NCBI RefSeq assembly: GCF_051521505.1
Contig: NZ_CP150356.1
Span: 10,292,001-10,356,000, forward strand
Direction of reading: 5' to 3'
Source of the DNA: Sorangium sp025924095
Lineage (GTDB): Bacteria > Myxococcota_A > Polyangia > Polyangiales > Polyangiaceae
DNA length: 64,000 nt
In this document: positions 52,330 to 61,086 of the stretch, one piece after another
Layout: each line of letters starts with the position of its first letter
Position numbering within the stretch: position 1 is the stretch's first letter
Program-made: the position numbers and the translations under genes
Notes under the pieces: generated by a model
Seen by the model: the letters and a program-made list of their open reading frames with translations, nothing else
Told to the model about the DNA's origin: nothing
Database searches by the model: none

Positions 52330-53012
52330 GCGCGCACGCCGAGGCCGCCGATCGGCCGAACAAGGCAGGGCCGGTCCTGTCCCCGAACTTCCACGTCGCC
52401 CATCATTTCGACTCCGCGGACACGCAGTTCGACGCCGGCAGGATGGGCATCTGGCTCTTCCTGGTCACCGAGGTCCTCCTCTTCGGCGGGCTGTTCTGTG
52501 CGTTCGCCGTCTTCCGGACCTGGTTCTTCGACTCCTTCGTGGAGGCCCACCATCACCTCGACAGGGTGATGGGCGGCATCAACACGCTCGTGCTCATCTG
52601 CTCCAGCCTGACGATGGCGCTCGCCGTCCGGTCAGCGCAGAAGAGCGACAAGAAGACCACCACCCGGCTGCTCGTGGTGACCCTGCTCTGCGCGGCCGCA
52701 TTCCTCGTCATCAAGTACTTCGAGTACCAGCACAAGTTCCACGACGGCCTCCTGCCCGGGAAGTACTTCACCGCCGAGGGCTTCACCACGGCCCACGCGG
52801 GGATCTTCTTCGCCATCTACTTCATGATGACCGGCATTCACGGCCTGCACGTCATCATCGGGATGGGGCTCATCACGTGGATCCTCATCCGCAACACGCG
52901 GGGTGAGTTCTCGAGCCGTTACTACTCGCCGGTCGAAGGGGTGGGGCTGTACTGGCACCTCGTCGACCTCATCTGGATCTATCTCTTCCCCCTCCTCTAC
53001 CTGGTGGGCTGA
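52326..53012 (+). CDS. ctaE: Cytochrome c oxidase subunit III
   Basis: This 228-residue protein has five or more membrane segments and family motifs GIWLFLVTEVLLFGGLF, FEYQHKF, HAGIFFAIYFMMTGIHGLHVIIG and YWHLVDLIWIYLFPLLYLVG. It stabilises the catalytic core of the oxidase. It is translationally coupled to ctaD, with 15 bases to the next gene. Its length fits the five-to-seven helix form. Confidence 0.96.
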   Translation: MSAHAEAADRPNKAGPVLSPNFHVAHHFDSADTQFDAGRMGIWLFLVTEVLLFGGLFCAFAVFRTWFFDSFVEAHHHLDRVMGGINTLVLICSSLTMALAVRSAQKSDKKTTTRLLVVTLLCAAAFLVIKYFEYQHKFHDGLLPGKYFTAEGFTTAHAGIFFAIYFMMTGIHGLHVIIGMGLITWILIRNTRGEFSSRYYSPVEGVGLYWHLVDLIWIYLFPLLYLVG

Positions 53013-53027
53013 GGTCTAGAGGACAGC

Positions 53028-53516
53028 ATGTCGACACACGCAGAAGCAGCCGGCGCGCACGGACACGAGCACGGCCATGGCCACGGGCACGGCGCAGACC
53101 ACGTGCCCCACGTCCTGCCGCTCAAGATCTACATCGGCACGTGGCTCGCGCTGCTCGTGCTCACGGTCGTGACCGTGGGGGCGAGCTACGTCGACCTCGG
53201 CGCGGCCAACCTGGCCATCGCGGTCGTCATCGCGACGGTGAAGGCGGGCGTCGTGGCGCTCATCTTCATGCACCTGAAGTGGGACCATAAGTTCCACGCC
53301 CTGATCTTCGCCTCGTCGCTCATCTTCCTGGCGATCTTCATCGGCTTCACCATGTTCGACACGAACAACCGCGGGCGAGCCGAGAAGATCGAGGCCGAGC
53401 GGCCGGCGGACATCAAGGCGCCGTTCGACGGAAAGCGCGCCGTCGACAACTGGAACGTGAAGCGGCCGCACAAGGTCGCCCCGCCGCCCAAGCAGGTCCA
53501 CCAGGGGACCGAGTGA
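53028..53516 (+). CDS. ctaF: Cytochrome c oxidase subunit IV
   Basis: The protein has 162 residues. The His-rich N-terminus (HGHEHGHGHGHGADHVPHV) could bind metal. Three membrane segments follow (IYIGTWLALLVLTVVTVGASYV, LAIAVVIATVKAGVVALIFMHLKW, LIFASSLIFLAIFIGFTMFD) with the family motif FMHLKWDHKFH. A basic C-terminal tail of about 50 residues extends beyond the usual length. It is the last gene of the respiratory operon and is followed at once by a strong hairpin. Confidence 0.9.
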   Translation: MSTHAEAAGAHGHEHGHGHGHGADHVPHVLPLKIYIGTWLALLVLTVVTVGASYVDLGAANLAIAVVIATVKAGVVALIFMHLKWDHKFHALIFASSLIFLAIFIGFTMFDTNNRGRAEKIEAERPADIKAPFDGKRAVDNWNVKRPHKVAPPPKQVHQGTE

Positions 53517-53519
53517 CCG

Positions 53520-53544
53520 GCTGCGGGGCCGAGCGCCCCGCAGC
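53520..53544 (+). terminator. Hairpin after the respiratory operon
   Basis: GCTGCGGGGC (53520-53529) pairs perfectly with GCCCCGCAGC (53535-53544) around a five-base loop, four bases after the ctaF stop. No T-run follows, but position and stability favour a terminator or 3' mRNA stabiliser. Confidence 0.6.
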
Positions 53545-53735
53545 ACGCGTCAAATGTAAGCAAGATCACAATTGAAAGTCGCGGGAATCACGGGAGTTTT
53601 CCGTGCCAACCCGCGGGAGTGCGCACGGACGCACCTCGCGCGTGCTCGCGGCTTTCGTGCGCGGTACAAGGGGGCGGATGCAAGGCAACGTCGAAAGGTG
53701 GCTCCGGGCTGAACGCCGGGCACCTCGACCGCGCC

Positions 53736-55187
53736 ATGGAAAGCCCCCCTGTCCGCGCGCGGATGCAATCCTCCTTTCAACCATGGTCGTTTGACGCAGG
53801 TCCCGACCCCACCAAGAGCGGCGCGCCGCCGGCGGCGCGGCGACGGCTCGCGGTGCTGCTGTCCGGACCGAAGCCCCCGTCGTGGGACACCGCCGATCGG
53901 TGGCTGATCCAGCTGCGCTGGGTGGCGATCGCGGGGATGATCGCCACGACGGTCGCGAGCAGGAAGCTCGTGCCCGACCTCAGGCTCGGGCCGCTGATCC
54001 TCGGCATCGCGGCCATCACCGTGGCGAACCTCGCCTGGACCTTCCGGGTCCGGCGCGCGCGCCGGCGGGACGCGGCCGAGGCCTCGGCGCGCGAGCCCGC
54101 GCCCGCGCAGGAGCTCGCGCGGGCCCAGCTCGTGGGCGACGTCGTCGCGAACGCCTGGATGCTCTGGTTCTCGGGCGGGCTGGAGAACCCGTTCGCCGTC
54201 TTCCTCGCCTTCCACATCGCCCTCTCCGGCCTGCTCTGCCCGCGGCGCACGACCGTGCTCCTGGGCCTCTTGACGCTGACGGCGATCGCCGTGCTGACCC
54301 ACGCGGCGCCGCTGCCGCTCGACTCCGCGCCGCTCGGCGGCGACCGCATCCGGCAGCTCGGCGACCTCGTCTCGCTCACGTCGCTGACGGTGTTCCTCGG
54401 CTTCTTCGTCGTCGTCTACGCGCACAGGCTCGAGGAGCTCCGGCAGCAGAGCCAGCGCAACGAGCGGCTGGCGATGCTCGGGCGCATGGTCGGCGGCATG
54501 TCGCACGAGCTCAGCACGCCGCTCGCGACGATCCTCCTCGCGAGCAAGGACCTGGTCGACGTGGCGCGCGAGACGGGCTCCGAGGACGCGGCGCGCATGG
54601 CCGAGACGGTGGCCGGCGAGGCCAGGCGCGCGAGCGACATCATCAGCCTGATGCGCGGCCAGATCCGGCTCGACCAGCGGCTCGAGCCGCTGGAGCTCAC
54701 CCGCTTCGTGCGCGACCTGGCGAAGGTCGAGCTCGCGCGGCTCGGCTACCGGGGCGAGCTCGCGTTCGACACGCCGCGGCCGGTGCAGGCGAACGTGCTC
54801 AAGCCGGCGCTCCGCCAGGTGCTCGTCAACCTGCTCGCCAACGCCGCCGAGGCGACGGCCGACGGGGCCGAGCAGCGGATCGAGCTGAGCGTCGTCGAGC
54901 GCGGCGACGTCTGCGAGATCGCGGTCTCCGACACCGGGCCGGGGCTGAGCCCCGAGATCGCCGGGCGGCTCGGGGAGCCCTTCCAGACGACGAAGATGTC
55001 GCAGGGCGGGATGGGGCTCGGGCTCTACATCAGCTCGATGATGGCCTCGCGCATGAACGCTGTGCTGCGCATGGAGAGCGTCGAGACCGGCGGGGCGAAG
55101 GCGACCTTGCGCCTCCGCCTCGACGGGACCACGGGCCCGATGGACGCGGATCTCTCCCCCGCGCTGAAGCGCGCCGGGGCGGCCTGA
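53736..55187 (+). CDS. regB: RegB/PrrB-type redox-sensing histidine kinase
   Basis: This is a 483-residue protein from the ATG at 53736 (a GTG at 53619 is open but poorly protein-like; an ATG at 53763 is also possible). About six membrane segments include FSGGLENPFAVFLAFH, the GGxxNPF quinone-site motif of RegB. The cytoplasmic kinase has the H-box (GGMSHELSTPLATIL), N-box (LVNLLANAAEAT) and G-boxes (VSDTGPGLSP; GMGLGLYIS). The redox cysteine that follows the H-box in Rhodobacter RegB is absent here. RegB kinases read the quinone pool and control respiration genes. It directly follows act-cta and is one base upstream of regA. Confidence 0.88.
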   Translation: MESPPVRARMQSSFQPWSFDAGPDPTKSGAPPAARRRLAVLLSGPKPPSWDTADRWLIQLRWVAIAGMIATTVASRKLVPDLRLGPLILGIAAITVANLAWTFRVRRARRRDAAEASAREPAPAQELARAQLVGDVVANAWMLWFSGGLENPFAVFLAFHIALSGLLCPRRTTVLLGLLTLTAIAVLTHAAPLPLDSAPLGGDRIRQLGDLVSLTSLTVFLGFFVVVYAHRLEELRQQSQRNERLAMLGRMVGGMSHELSTPLATILLASKDLVDVARETGSEDAARMAETVAGEARRASDIISLMRGQIRLDQRLEPLELTRFVRDLAKVELARLGYRGELAFDTPRPVQANVLKPALRQVLVNLLANAAEATADGAEQRIELSVVERGDVCEIAVSDTGPGLSPEIAGRLGEPFQTTKMSQGGMGLGLYISSMMASRMNAVLRMESVETGGAKATLRLRLDGTTGPMDADLSPALKRAGAA

Positions 55188-55188
55188 G

Positions 55189-55770
55189 GTGAAGATGACG
55201 CGACGGATCGAGACGGCGCTGCTCGTGGACGACGACGACGCGTTCCGCACGACCCTGCAGGGAGCGCTGCGGCGCCGCGGCGTCGTGGCGAGGACCGCGG
55301 CGACGATCGACGAGGGGCTCGTGGCGCTCGAGTACGAGCCGGTGGACCTCGTGGTCATCGACTACCGCATGCCGCGCGGCGACGGGCTCAGCGCGCTCGC
55401 CAACTACCGCAAGCTGCAGCCCGACGCGGCGATCGTGATGCTGACCGGGTTCGGGGACATCCCGCTCGCGGTGGCGGCGATGCGCGAGGGCGCGGACACG
55501 CTGCTCAGCAAGCCCGTCGACGCGGACAAGCTCCTGCGCGAGGCCGCGAACCTGCGCGAGGCCGCGAGCCTGCGCGACCGCCAGCGGCCCCCGCCGTCGT
55601 CGGCGGCGGCGCCGACGCCCCCGCCCGGGAGCCTGAAGCTCGACGAGCTGGAGCGCGAGGCGATCCGCGCCGCGCTCCGGGAGTCGGGCGGCGTGGTGGC
55701 CACCGCGGCGAAGCTGCTCGGTATCGACCGGCGGACGCTGCAGCGGAAGCTGCGGAAGCTCGGGAGCTAG
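55189..55770 (+). CDS. regA: RegA/PrrA/ActR-type response regulator
   Basis: This 193-residue protein has a receiver (ALLVDDDDAF, phosphoacceptor in VVIDYRMPRGDGL, IVMLTGFGDIPLAV, LLSKPVDADKLL). A proline-rich linker follows, then a Fis-type helix-turn-helix (AIRAALRESGGVVATAAKLLGIDRRTLQRKL). This plan is that of RegA/ActR/RoxR regulators. The GTG start lies one base after the kinase stop; an ATG two codons later is possible. Target genes are probably the upstream respiratory operon. Confidence 0.9.
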   Translation: MKMTRRIETALLVDDDDAFRTTLQGALRRRGVVARTAATIDEGLVALEYEPVDLVVIDYRMPRGDGLSALANYRKLQPDAAIVMLTGFGDIPLAVAAMREGADTLLSKPVDADKLLREAANLREAASLRDRQRPPPSSAAAPTPPPGSLKLDELEREAIRAALRESGGVVATAAKLLGIDRRTLQRKLRKLGS

Positions 55771-56963
55771 GCCTTGTCGAGCGCGTCGAGCGCGCCGAGG
55801 ACGTCCTTCACGACGTCCTCCGCCTCCTCGACGCCGACCGACAGGCGGATCAGCGCGGGGGAGATGCCGATCGCGGCGAGCTGCTCGTCGCTCAGCTCGT
55901 GGAAGCTCATGATGCACGGCTGCTCGATGAGCGTCTCCACGCCGCCGAAGCTCGGGGCGATCGCGGCGATGCGCGTGCCGTCGACGACGCGCGAGGCCGC
56001 CTCGCGCCCGCCGCGCACGATGAAGCTCACGACGCCGCCGAAGCCGCGCATCTGCTCGGCCGCGACCTTGTGATCCGGGTGCGACGGGAGCCCCGGGTAG
56101 AACACCCGCTCGACGGCGGGGTGCGCCTCGAGCGCGCGCGCCACCGCGAGCCCCGTCGCGTTCTGCCGCTCGACGCGGAGCGCGAGCGTCTTCATCCCGC
56201 GGCCGACGAGCGCCGCGGCGTGGGGGTCCATGACGCCGCCGAGGACGCTCCGCATGTCGCGGACCAGCGAGATCAGCGCGTTCGACCCGGACACCGCGCC
56301 GCCGAGGACGTCGTTGTGACCGGACAGGTACTTGCTGGCGCTGTGGACGACGAGGTCGATGCCGCGCCCGATCGGGTCGGAGTTGTACGGGGTCGCGAAC
56401 GTCGCGTCGACGATCGTCTTGACGCGCGCCTTCTTGCAGATCTCGGCGAAGCGGGACAGGTCGATGCAGTGCAGGTACGGGTTCGTCGGCGACTCGCTCA
56501 GCGCGAAGCGGGTGCGCGGCCTGAAGGCCGCCTCGAGCTGGTCGAACGCGCCCGGGTCGATCAGCGTGTGCTCGACGCCGAGCCGCGAGAGCACGTGGAT
56601 CACGAACTGCCGCGTGCGGCGGTACACGTCGCGGAACAGGATGACGTGATCGCCCGCCTTGAGCAGGGCGAACGCGGTGGTCGTCACCGCCGCCATCCCG
56701 CTCGCGAAGAGCAGCGCGTCCTCGGCGCGATCGAGCGCCGCGATCCGCTGCTCGACCTCGCGCACGGTGGGGTTGCCGTAGCGGCCGTACTCCTGCCGCT
56801 CCGGGTCCACGTCGCCCCCGGCGAAGTAGCGCTCGAGATCCGCTGTGTTCGCAAACGTGTACGTCGCCGTCTGCGCGATCGCGGGCGCGAGGGTGTGGGA
56901 CGGACGCTCGCGGAGCACACCCGCGTGCACAGCATCGGTCGAGGTCGGCAGATCGGTCTTCAT
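55767..56963 (-). CDS. Cystathionine gamma-synthase/lyase-type PLP enzyme
   Basis: This 398-residue Cys/Met-metabolism PLP enzyme has YGRYGNPTVREVEQRIAALDRAEDALLFASGMAAVT, the cofactor-facing DATFATPYN and the PLP lysine in VVHSASKYLSGHND. The C-terminal motifs are APSFGGVETLIEQP and LIRLSVGVEEAEDVV. Such enzymes make or cleave cystathionine, or form homocysteine or methanethiol; sequence alone does not decide which. The ATG at 56963 aligns with the normal family start. It converges on regA with a four-base overlap of stops and is divergent from the sulfite reductase. Confidence 0.9.
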   Translation of the reverse strand: MKTDLPTSTDAVHAGVLRERPSHTLAPAIAQTATYTFANTADLERYFAGGDVDPERQEYGRYGNPTVREVEQRIAALDRAEDALLFASGMAAVTTTAFALLKAGDHVILFRDVYRRTRQFVIHVLSRLGVEHTLIDPGAFDQLEAAFRPRTRFALSESPTNPYLHCIDLSRFAEICKKARVKTIVDATFATPYNSDPIGRGIDLVVHSASKYLSGHNDVLGGAVSGSNALISLVRDMRSVLGGVMDPHAAALVGRGMKTLALRVERQNATGLAVARALEAHPAVERVFYPGLPSHPDHKVAAEQMRGFGGVVSFIVRGGREAASRVVDGTRIAAIAPSFGGVETLIEQPCIMSFHELSDEQLAAIGISPALIRLSVGVEEAEDVVKDVLGALDALDKA

Positions 56964-57054
56964 GGGAGGCAGGAAGGGGCCCGGTGCTTCCCTTGCACCG
57001 GCTTTGATAATTGTCGCACTTGACGCGTCGGAAATATAGGGAATACCATCGGTC
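56964..57054. promoter_or_regulatory. AT-richer divergent promoter region between the PLP enzyme and sulfite reductase
   Basis: This 91-base region is markedly richer in A/T than its surroundings (TTTGATAATTGTCGC, GAAATATAGGGAATACC). It must drive both sulfur-metabolism genes. No known operator is identified with confidence. Confidence 0.45.
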
Positions 57055-58722
57055 ATGTTGCAACCAGTCGAGCGCCTTGCGGCGGCCATCGACGAACACG
57101 CCGAGAACGTCGCCAAATTCAAACGTGGTGAGCTGACCCCTGACCAGTTCCGCCCGCTTCGGCTGGCCATGGGGGTCTACGCGCAGCTCGCGCACGTGAA
57201 GCACATGCAGCGCATCAAGATCCCGGGCGGGCAGCTGACGGCAGCGCAGCTCGAAGCGCTCGCCGAAGTGACCGAGCGGTGGGGTCGCGGGCTAGCGCAC
57301 GTCACAACGCGCCAGGACATCCAGCTGCACTACCTGGAGATCGAGGAGACCATCGACCTGCAGCACGCGCTGGCGCGCGCAGGGGTGACCACGGTCGGCG
57401 CGTGCGCCGACACGCTCCGCAACGTCACCGCGTCGCACCTCGCGGGGGTCGTCGACGACGAGGTGTTCGACGTGACGCCGTATGCCCACGCGGTCACGGC
57501 GCACTTCCTCTTCCACGAGCACAACCGGCGCCTGCCTCGGAAGTTCAAGGTGGGCCTGTCGGGCAGCGCGCGCGATCACGCGCAGCTCATGATCAACGAC
57601 GTCGGCCTGCTGGCCAAGGTCGGCGATCTCGGCCAGGGCTTCACCGTCTACGTGGCGGGCGGGCTCGGCTCGACGCCCGAGATCGCCCATCTCTGGCGGG
57701 AGTTCATCCCGGTCTCGGACGTGCTGCTTGTGTGCGAGGCGGTGGTGAGCGTGTTCCACCGGGACGGCGAGCGGAAGAACCGGAAGAAGGCACGGCTCAA
57801 GTTCCTGATCCGGAAGCTCGGCGAGGCCGAGTTCCTGCGCCGGCTCGACGAGGAGTTCGATCGGATCAAGGCGGCGCGGGGCGAGGCGCTCGCGGCCGAG
57901 GTGGCGCGGTACGCGTCCGAGTACCGGGAGAGCGACCCGCCCCCGCTCACGCCGTCCCGGGAGACGCTGGGCGACGGCGCCTACGCGCGCTGGAAGCGGA
58001 CCAACACGATCGCGCAGACGCAGCCCGGCTACCGGGTGGCGACGGTCAAGCTGCCGCTCGGCGACATCACGAGCGAGCAGCTGAAGAGCCTGGCCGACCT
58101 CTGCCGGCGCTACGCCAACGGCGAGGTGCGGGCGACGAACACCCAGAACTTCGTGCTGCGCTGGGTGCCGGAGGGGCAGCTGCTCAACCTGCACCGCGAG
58201 CTCTCGCAGATCGGCCTCGCCGAGGCGGACGCCGGGCACATCACCGACGTGGTGGCCTGCCCCGGCGGCGACTACTGCACGCTCGCGATCACGAAGAGCA
58301 TGCAGGTCGGGGCGCGCATCCGGGAGCACCTGGTGCCGAACGGCAGCCGCCAGGAGGCCGACGATTTCGTGAGCGCCCTCGGCGAGTTCGACATCAAGAT
58401 CTCGGGGTGCCCGAACTCGTGCGGGCAGCACCACGTCGCCGACATCGGGATGACGGGCCTGATGGTGAAGGGCAAGGACGGGGTCGAGCGCCCGCACTAC
58501 TCGCTCCGGGTGGGCGGCTGCTGCGGCCCGAGCGCGCGCATCGGCGAGCGCCTCGACGGCCGCATCCCCGAGGAGGAGACGCCCAAGGTGATCGCCGCCA
58601 TCGCGCGCCACTACATGGCCGGTCGCGCCGAGGGCGAGAGCTTCCGCGACTTCGTCACGCGCAAGGGCGTGCAGGAGATCACCCGCGCCGGCTTCGCCGC
58701 CGCCGAGGGCTCCGCGATCTAG
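57055..58722 (+). CDS. Nitrite/sulfite reductase family protein (assimilatory sulfite reductase)
   Basis: This 555-residue protein has the duplicated ferredoxin-like/sirohaem domain layout. The substrate-site region is GACADTLRNVTASH. The 4Fe-4S/sirohaem cysteines are in VACPGGDYC (C-x5-C) and SGCPNSCGQHH (C-x3-C). It reduces sulfite to sulfide, or nitrite to ammonia, with electrons from ferredoxin or a partner. The neighbouring divergent Cys/Met enzyme favours sulfite. The length matches the ferredoxin-dependent NirA/Sir type. No cysH, cysD or cysN is present in the window. Confidence 0.9.
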   Translation: MLQPVERLAAAIDEHAENVAKFKRGELTPDQFRPLRLAMGVYAQLAHVKHMQRIKIPGGQLTAAQLEALAEVTERWGRGLAHVTTRQDIQLHYLEIEETIDLQHALARAGVTTVGACADTLRNVTASHLAGVVDDEVFDVTPYAHAVTAHFLFHEHNRRLPRKFKVGLSGSARDHAQLMINDVGLLAKVGDLGQGFTVYVAGGLGSTPEIAHLWREFIPVSDVLLVCEAVVSVFHRDGERKNRKKARLKFLIRKLGEAEFLRRLDEEFDRIKAARGEALAAEVARYASEYRESDPPPLTPSRETLGDGAYARWKRTNTIAQTQPGYRVATVKLPLGDITSEQLKSLADLCRRYANGEVRATNTQNFVLRWVPEGQLLNLHRELSQIGLAEADAGHITDVVACPGGDYCTLAITKSMQVGARIREHLVPNGSRQEADDFVSALGEFDIKISGCPNSCGQHHVADIGMTGLMVKGKDGVERPHYSLRVGGCCGPSARIGERLDGRIPEEETPKVIAAIARHYMAGRAEGESFRDFVTRKGVQEITRAGFAAAEGSAI

Positions 58723-58727
58723 AGCGG

Positions 58728-58840
58728 CGGTCACCCGCTGCGGATACGGGCCCACCTCGACGTTTTCGGTGCTCGGCGTACGAGAGTACGCCTGCGCGCC
58801 GAAAACGCCGATCTGGGCCCGTCTCCTGTGCGGGTGGCCG
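58728..58840. repeat. 113-bp symmetric inverted repeat between convergent genes
   Basis: Nested arms share one centre near 58784: CGGTCACCCGC/GCGGGTGGCCG (one mismatch), CGGGCCCA/TGGGCCCG, CGTTTTCGG/CCGAAAACG and GGCGTAC/GTACGCC around a GAGA loop. The element begins six bases after the sulfite reductase stop and ends 41 bases before the helicase stop. It may act as a bidirectional terminator or be a REP/MITE-like mobile palindrome. Confidence 0.85.
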
Positions 58841-58881
58841 TCGCTCTGTTCCCGTGTGGAAGAGAGCGGGAACGACCGCGC

Positions 58882-60999
58882 TCAGGTGCGGCGGCGGGGA
58901 ACGACGGGGGGATCCCCGGCGAACGGGTTCATCGACAGCGCGGCCAGCACGCCGGCAGCCCCCGCCTTGACCTTCTCCATCGCCGGAGCGACGGCCGCGA
59001 TCTCCTCGCGCTCGTCCAGGAGCTCGGGGGGGATGTCGAGCATGAACCTGCTCGGCGTCCTCGGCACCACCTTGCCGCGCGACCCGCGGTGCTTCGCCCG
59101 CATGAGGTAGAGCCGATCGCGGGCCCGCGTGACCGCGACGTAGAAGAGCCGCCGCTCCTCCTCGATGCTGTGCCCGCCCGCCTCTCCCCCCTCGGCGCTG
59201 ATCGGGGCGGCGTCGGTGGCGCGCTCGTCGAGGCTGCGCTGGTGGGGCATCAGCCCTTCTTCCAGGCCGATCACGAAGACGTAAGGGAACTCGAGGCCCT
59301 TCGCGCCGTGCATCGTGGTGAGGGTCACGCGGTCGGTGGCCTCGTCCTCCTCGGAGTCCTGCCGCAGCGCGAGCAGCCGCAGGAACTCGGCGAAGCTCGC
59401 GCGGTCCCCCTTCCCCTTCTCGTCGCGGCGCCCGAAGACGTTGAGCAGGCCCTCGAGGTTGCCCCAGCGGCGCGCGGCGGCGTTGTTCGTGGAGGAGCCG
59501 GCCGTGATGTCCTCCTTGAAGCCGGCGTCGACGAGGAGCGCGCGGGCGACCGCCGCGGAGGGCTCGCCGCGCTCGAGCCGCGCGCGCGAGGCCTCGATGA
59601 TCCGGAGCAGCTGGCGGCACCCCTCGATCGCGGCGGCGCTCAGCTCGTGGATGGCGTGCGGCCGCGACACCGCCGTCCAGAGCGAGGTGTCGTGCGCCGT
59701 CGCGTAGGCGCCGAGCTTGGCGACCGCGGCGTCGCCGACGCCGCGCGCCGGGTAGTTCAGGATGCGCCGCAGCGACATCTCGTCGTTCGGGTTCATCGCG
59801 ACGCGCAGGTAAGCGATGAGGTCCTTGACCTCCTTGCGCTCGAAGAACTGCTGGCCGCCGATCATCCGGATCGGGATCTGCCGCTCCTTGAGGGCCGACT
59901 CGATCGCGGCCGCCTGGAGGTTCGAGCGGTAGAGCACGGCGATGTCCTTCGGCCGCGCGGCCTCGCGCTCCAGGAGGCGCTGCGCCTCCGTGGCCACGAA
60001 GCTCGCCTCGACGTCGGGGTCGGCGCAGATGATGGACCGCACCGTGTCGCCCTCCTCGCGGGTGGCGATGAGCGACTTCTTGTGCCGCCGGGCGCCGGAC
60101 TTGGCGAGCACCGCGTTGGCGACGTCGAGGATGGGCTTGCGCGAGCGGTAGTTGTGCTCGAGCTTGACGACCTTCGCGCCCGAGAAATGCTCCTCGAAAT
60201 CGAGGATGTTGCGCACGTCGGCGCCGCGCCAGGCGTAGATCGACTGGTCGTCGTCGCCGACGACGCACACGTTGCGGTGCTCTCCGCAGAGCAGGCGCAG
60301 CAGCTCGAGCTGGGCGCGGTTCGTGTCCTGGTACTCGTCGACGATCACGAAGCGGTAGCGCATCCGCCAGCGCTCGAGGACGTCGGCGCGCGCCTGCCAG
60401 AGGCGGACCACCTCGCAGATGAGGTCGTCGAAGTCGAAGGCCTGGAACGAGCGCAGCGCCGCGATGTAGCGCGGGTACACGAGCATCGAGATCTCGTCGT
60501 AATCGTCGATGCCCTTGCCCTGCCGCTGCGCCTCGGCCCACGTCTCGGCGTCGAGGAACGCGTTCTTGGCGTTCGAGATGCGAGAGAGGATCGCGCCGAC
60601 GTCGTAGCTCTTGCCGGCGCGGAGCTCGCGGAGGATCTCGCGGATGACCCCCAGCGCGTCGGACTGGTCGAAGATGGCGAAGGAGCCGCCTCGCAGGCCG
60701 AGGGCGCGGGTCTCGGCGCCGAGCACGTCGAGGCCGAAGCGGTGGAAGGTGCAGACCTTGAGCTCGCGCGCGACCTTCGAGCCGACGAGCTTGCCGACGC
60801 GCTCGTGCATCTCGGCGGCGGCCTTGTTGGTGAAGGTCATCGCCAGGATGGAGCGCGCCGAGACGCCGCGATCGAGCAGGCGGGCGATCCGCGTGGTCAC
60901 GACCCGCGTCTTGCCGGATCCGGCGCCGGCGAGCACCAGCATTGGCCCGAGCTCGTGCTCGACGGCCGCACGTTGAGACGGGTTCAATGAGCTCGACAC
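58882..60999 (-). CDS. UvrD/Rep/PcrA-family superfamily 1A DNA helicase
   Basis: This 705-residue protein has all SF1A motifs: Q-motif LNPSQRAAVE, Walker A AGAGSGKT, motif Ia TFTNKAA, Walker B VDEYQDT, III GDDDQSIYAWRGA, IV YRS, V TMHGAKGLEFPYVFVIGLEEG and VI VAVTRAR. Spacing and phrases such as NYPARGVGDAAVAKLG are closest to Rep/PcrA. It unwinds DNA 3' to 5' in replication restart and repair. The C-terminus lacks the PcrA-type RNA-polymerase-binding region as far as I can see and ends in a basic PRRRT. Confidence 0.94.
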   Translation of the reverse strand: MSSSLNPSQRAAVEHELGPMLVLAGAGSGKTRVVTTRIARLLDRGVSARSILAMTFTNKAAAEMHERVGKLVGSKVARELKVCTFHRFGLDVLGAETRALGLRGGSFAIFDQSDALGVIREILRELRAGKSYDVGAILSRISNAKNAFLDAETWAEAQRQGKGIDDYDEISMLVYPRYIAALRSFQAFDFDDLICEVVRLWQARADVLERWRMRYRFVIVDEYQDTNRAQLELLRLLCGEHRNVCVVGDDDQSIYAWRGADVRNILDFEEHFSGAKVVKLEHNYRSRKPILDVANAVLAKSGARRHKKSLIATREEGDTVRSIICADPDVEASFVATEAQRLLEREAARPKDIAVLYRSNLQAAAIESALKERQIPIRMIGGQQFFERKEVKDLIAYLRVAMNPNDEMSLRRILNYPARGVGDAAVAKLGAYATAHDTSLWTAVSRPHAIHELSAAAIEGCRQLLRIIEASRARLERGEPSAAVARALLVDAGFKEDITAGSSTNNAAARRWGNLEGLLNVFGRRDEKGKGDRASFAEFLRLLALRQDSEEDEATDRVTLTTMHGAKGLEFPYVFVIGLEEGLMPHQRSLDERATDAAPISAEGGEAGGHSIEEERRLFYVAVTRARDRLYLMRAKHRGSRGKVVPRTPSRFMLDIPPELLDEREEIAAVAPAMEKVKAGAAGVLAALSMNPFAGDPPVVPRRRT

Positions 61000-61086
61000 C
61001 GTGCCGTGGACTAGCCCGGAGGGCGCCGGAGCGGGAGCTTGATTTTACCGGAGCGCGGCGCAGCCGCGGAATGCGGCTGGAAAGGC

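Noticed and set aside
53550..55358. A 602-codon minus-strand frame opposite regB
   Set aside because: RegB has all kinase motifs on the plus strand. The antisense product is low-complexity Arg/Ala/Leu.
55030..57204. A 724-codon minus-strand frame spanning the kinase, regA and the PLP enzyme
   Set aside because: It crosses several well-supported genes, is Arg/Gly-rich and has no motif. It is a composition artefact.
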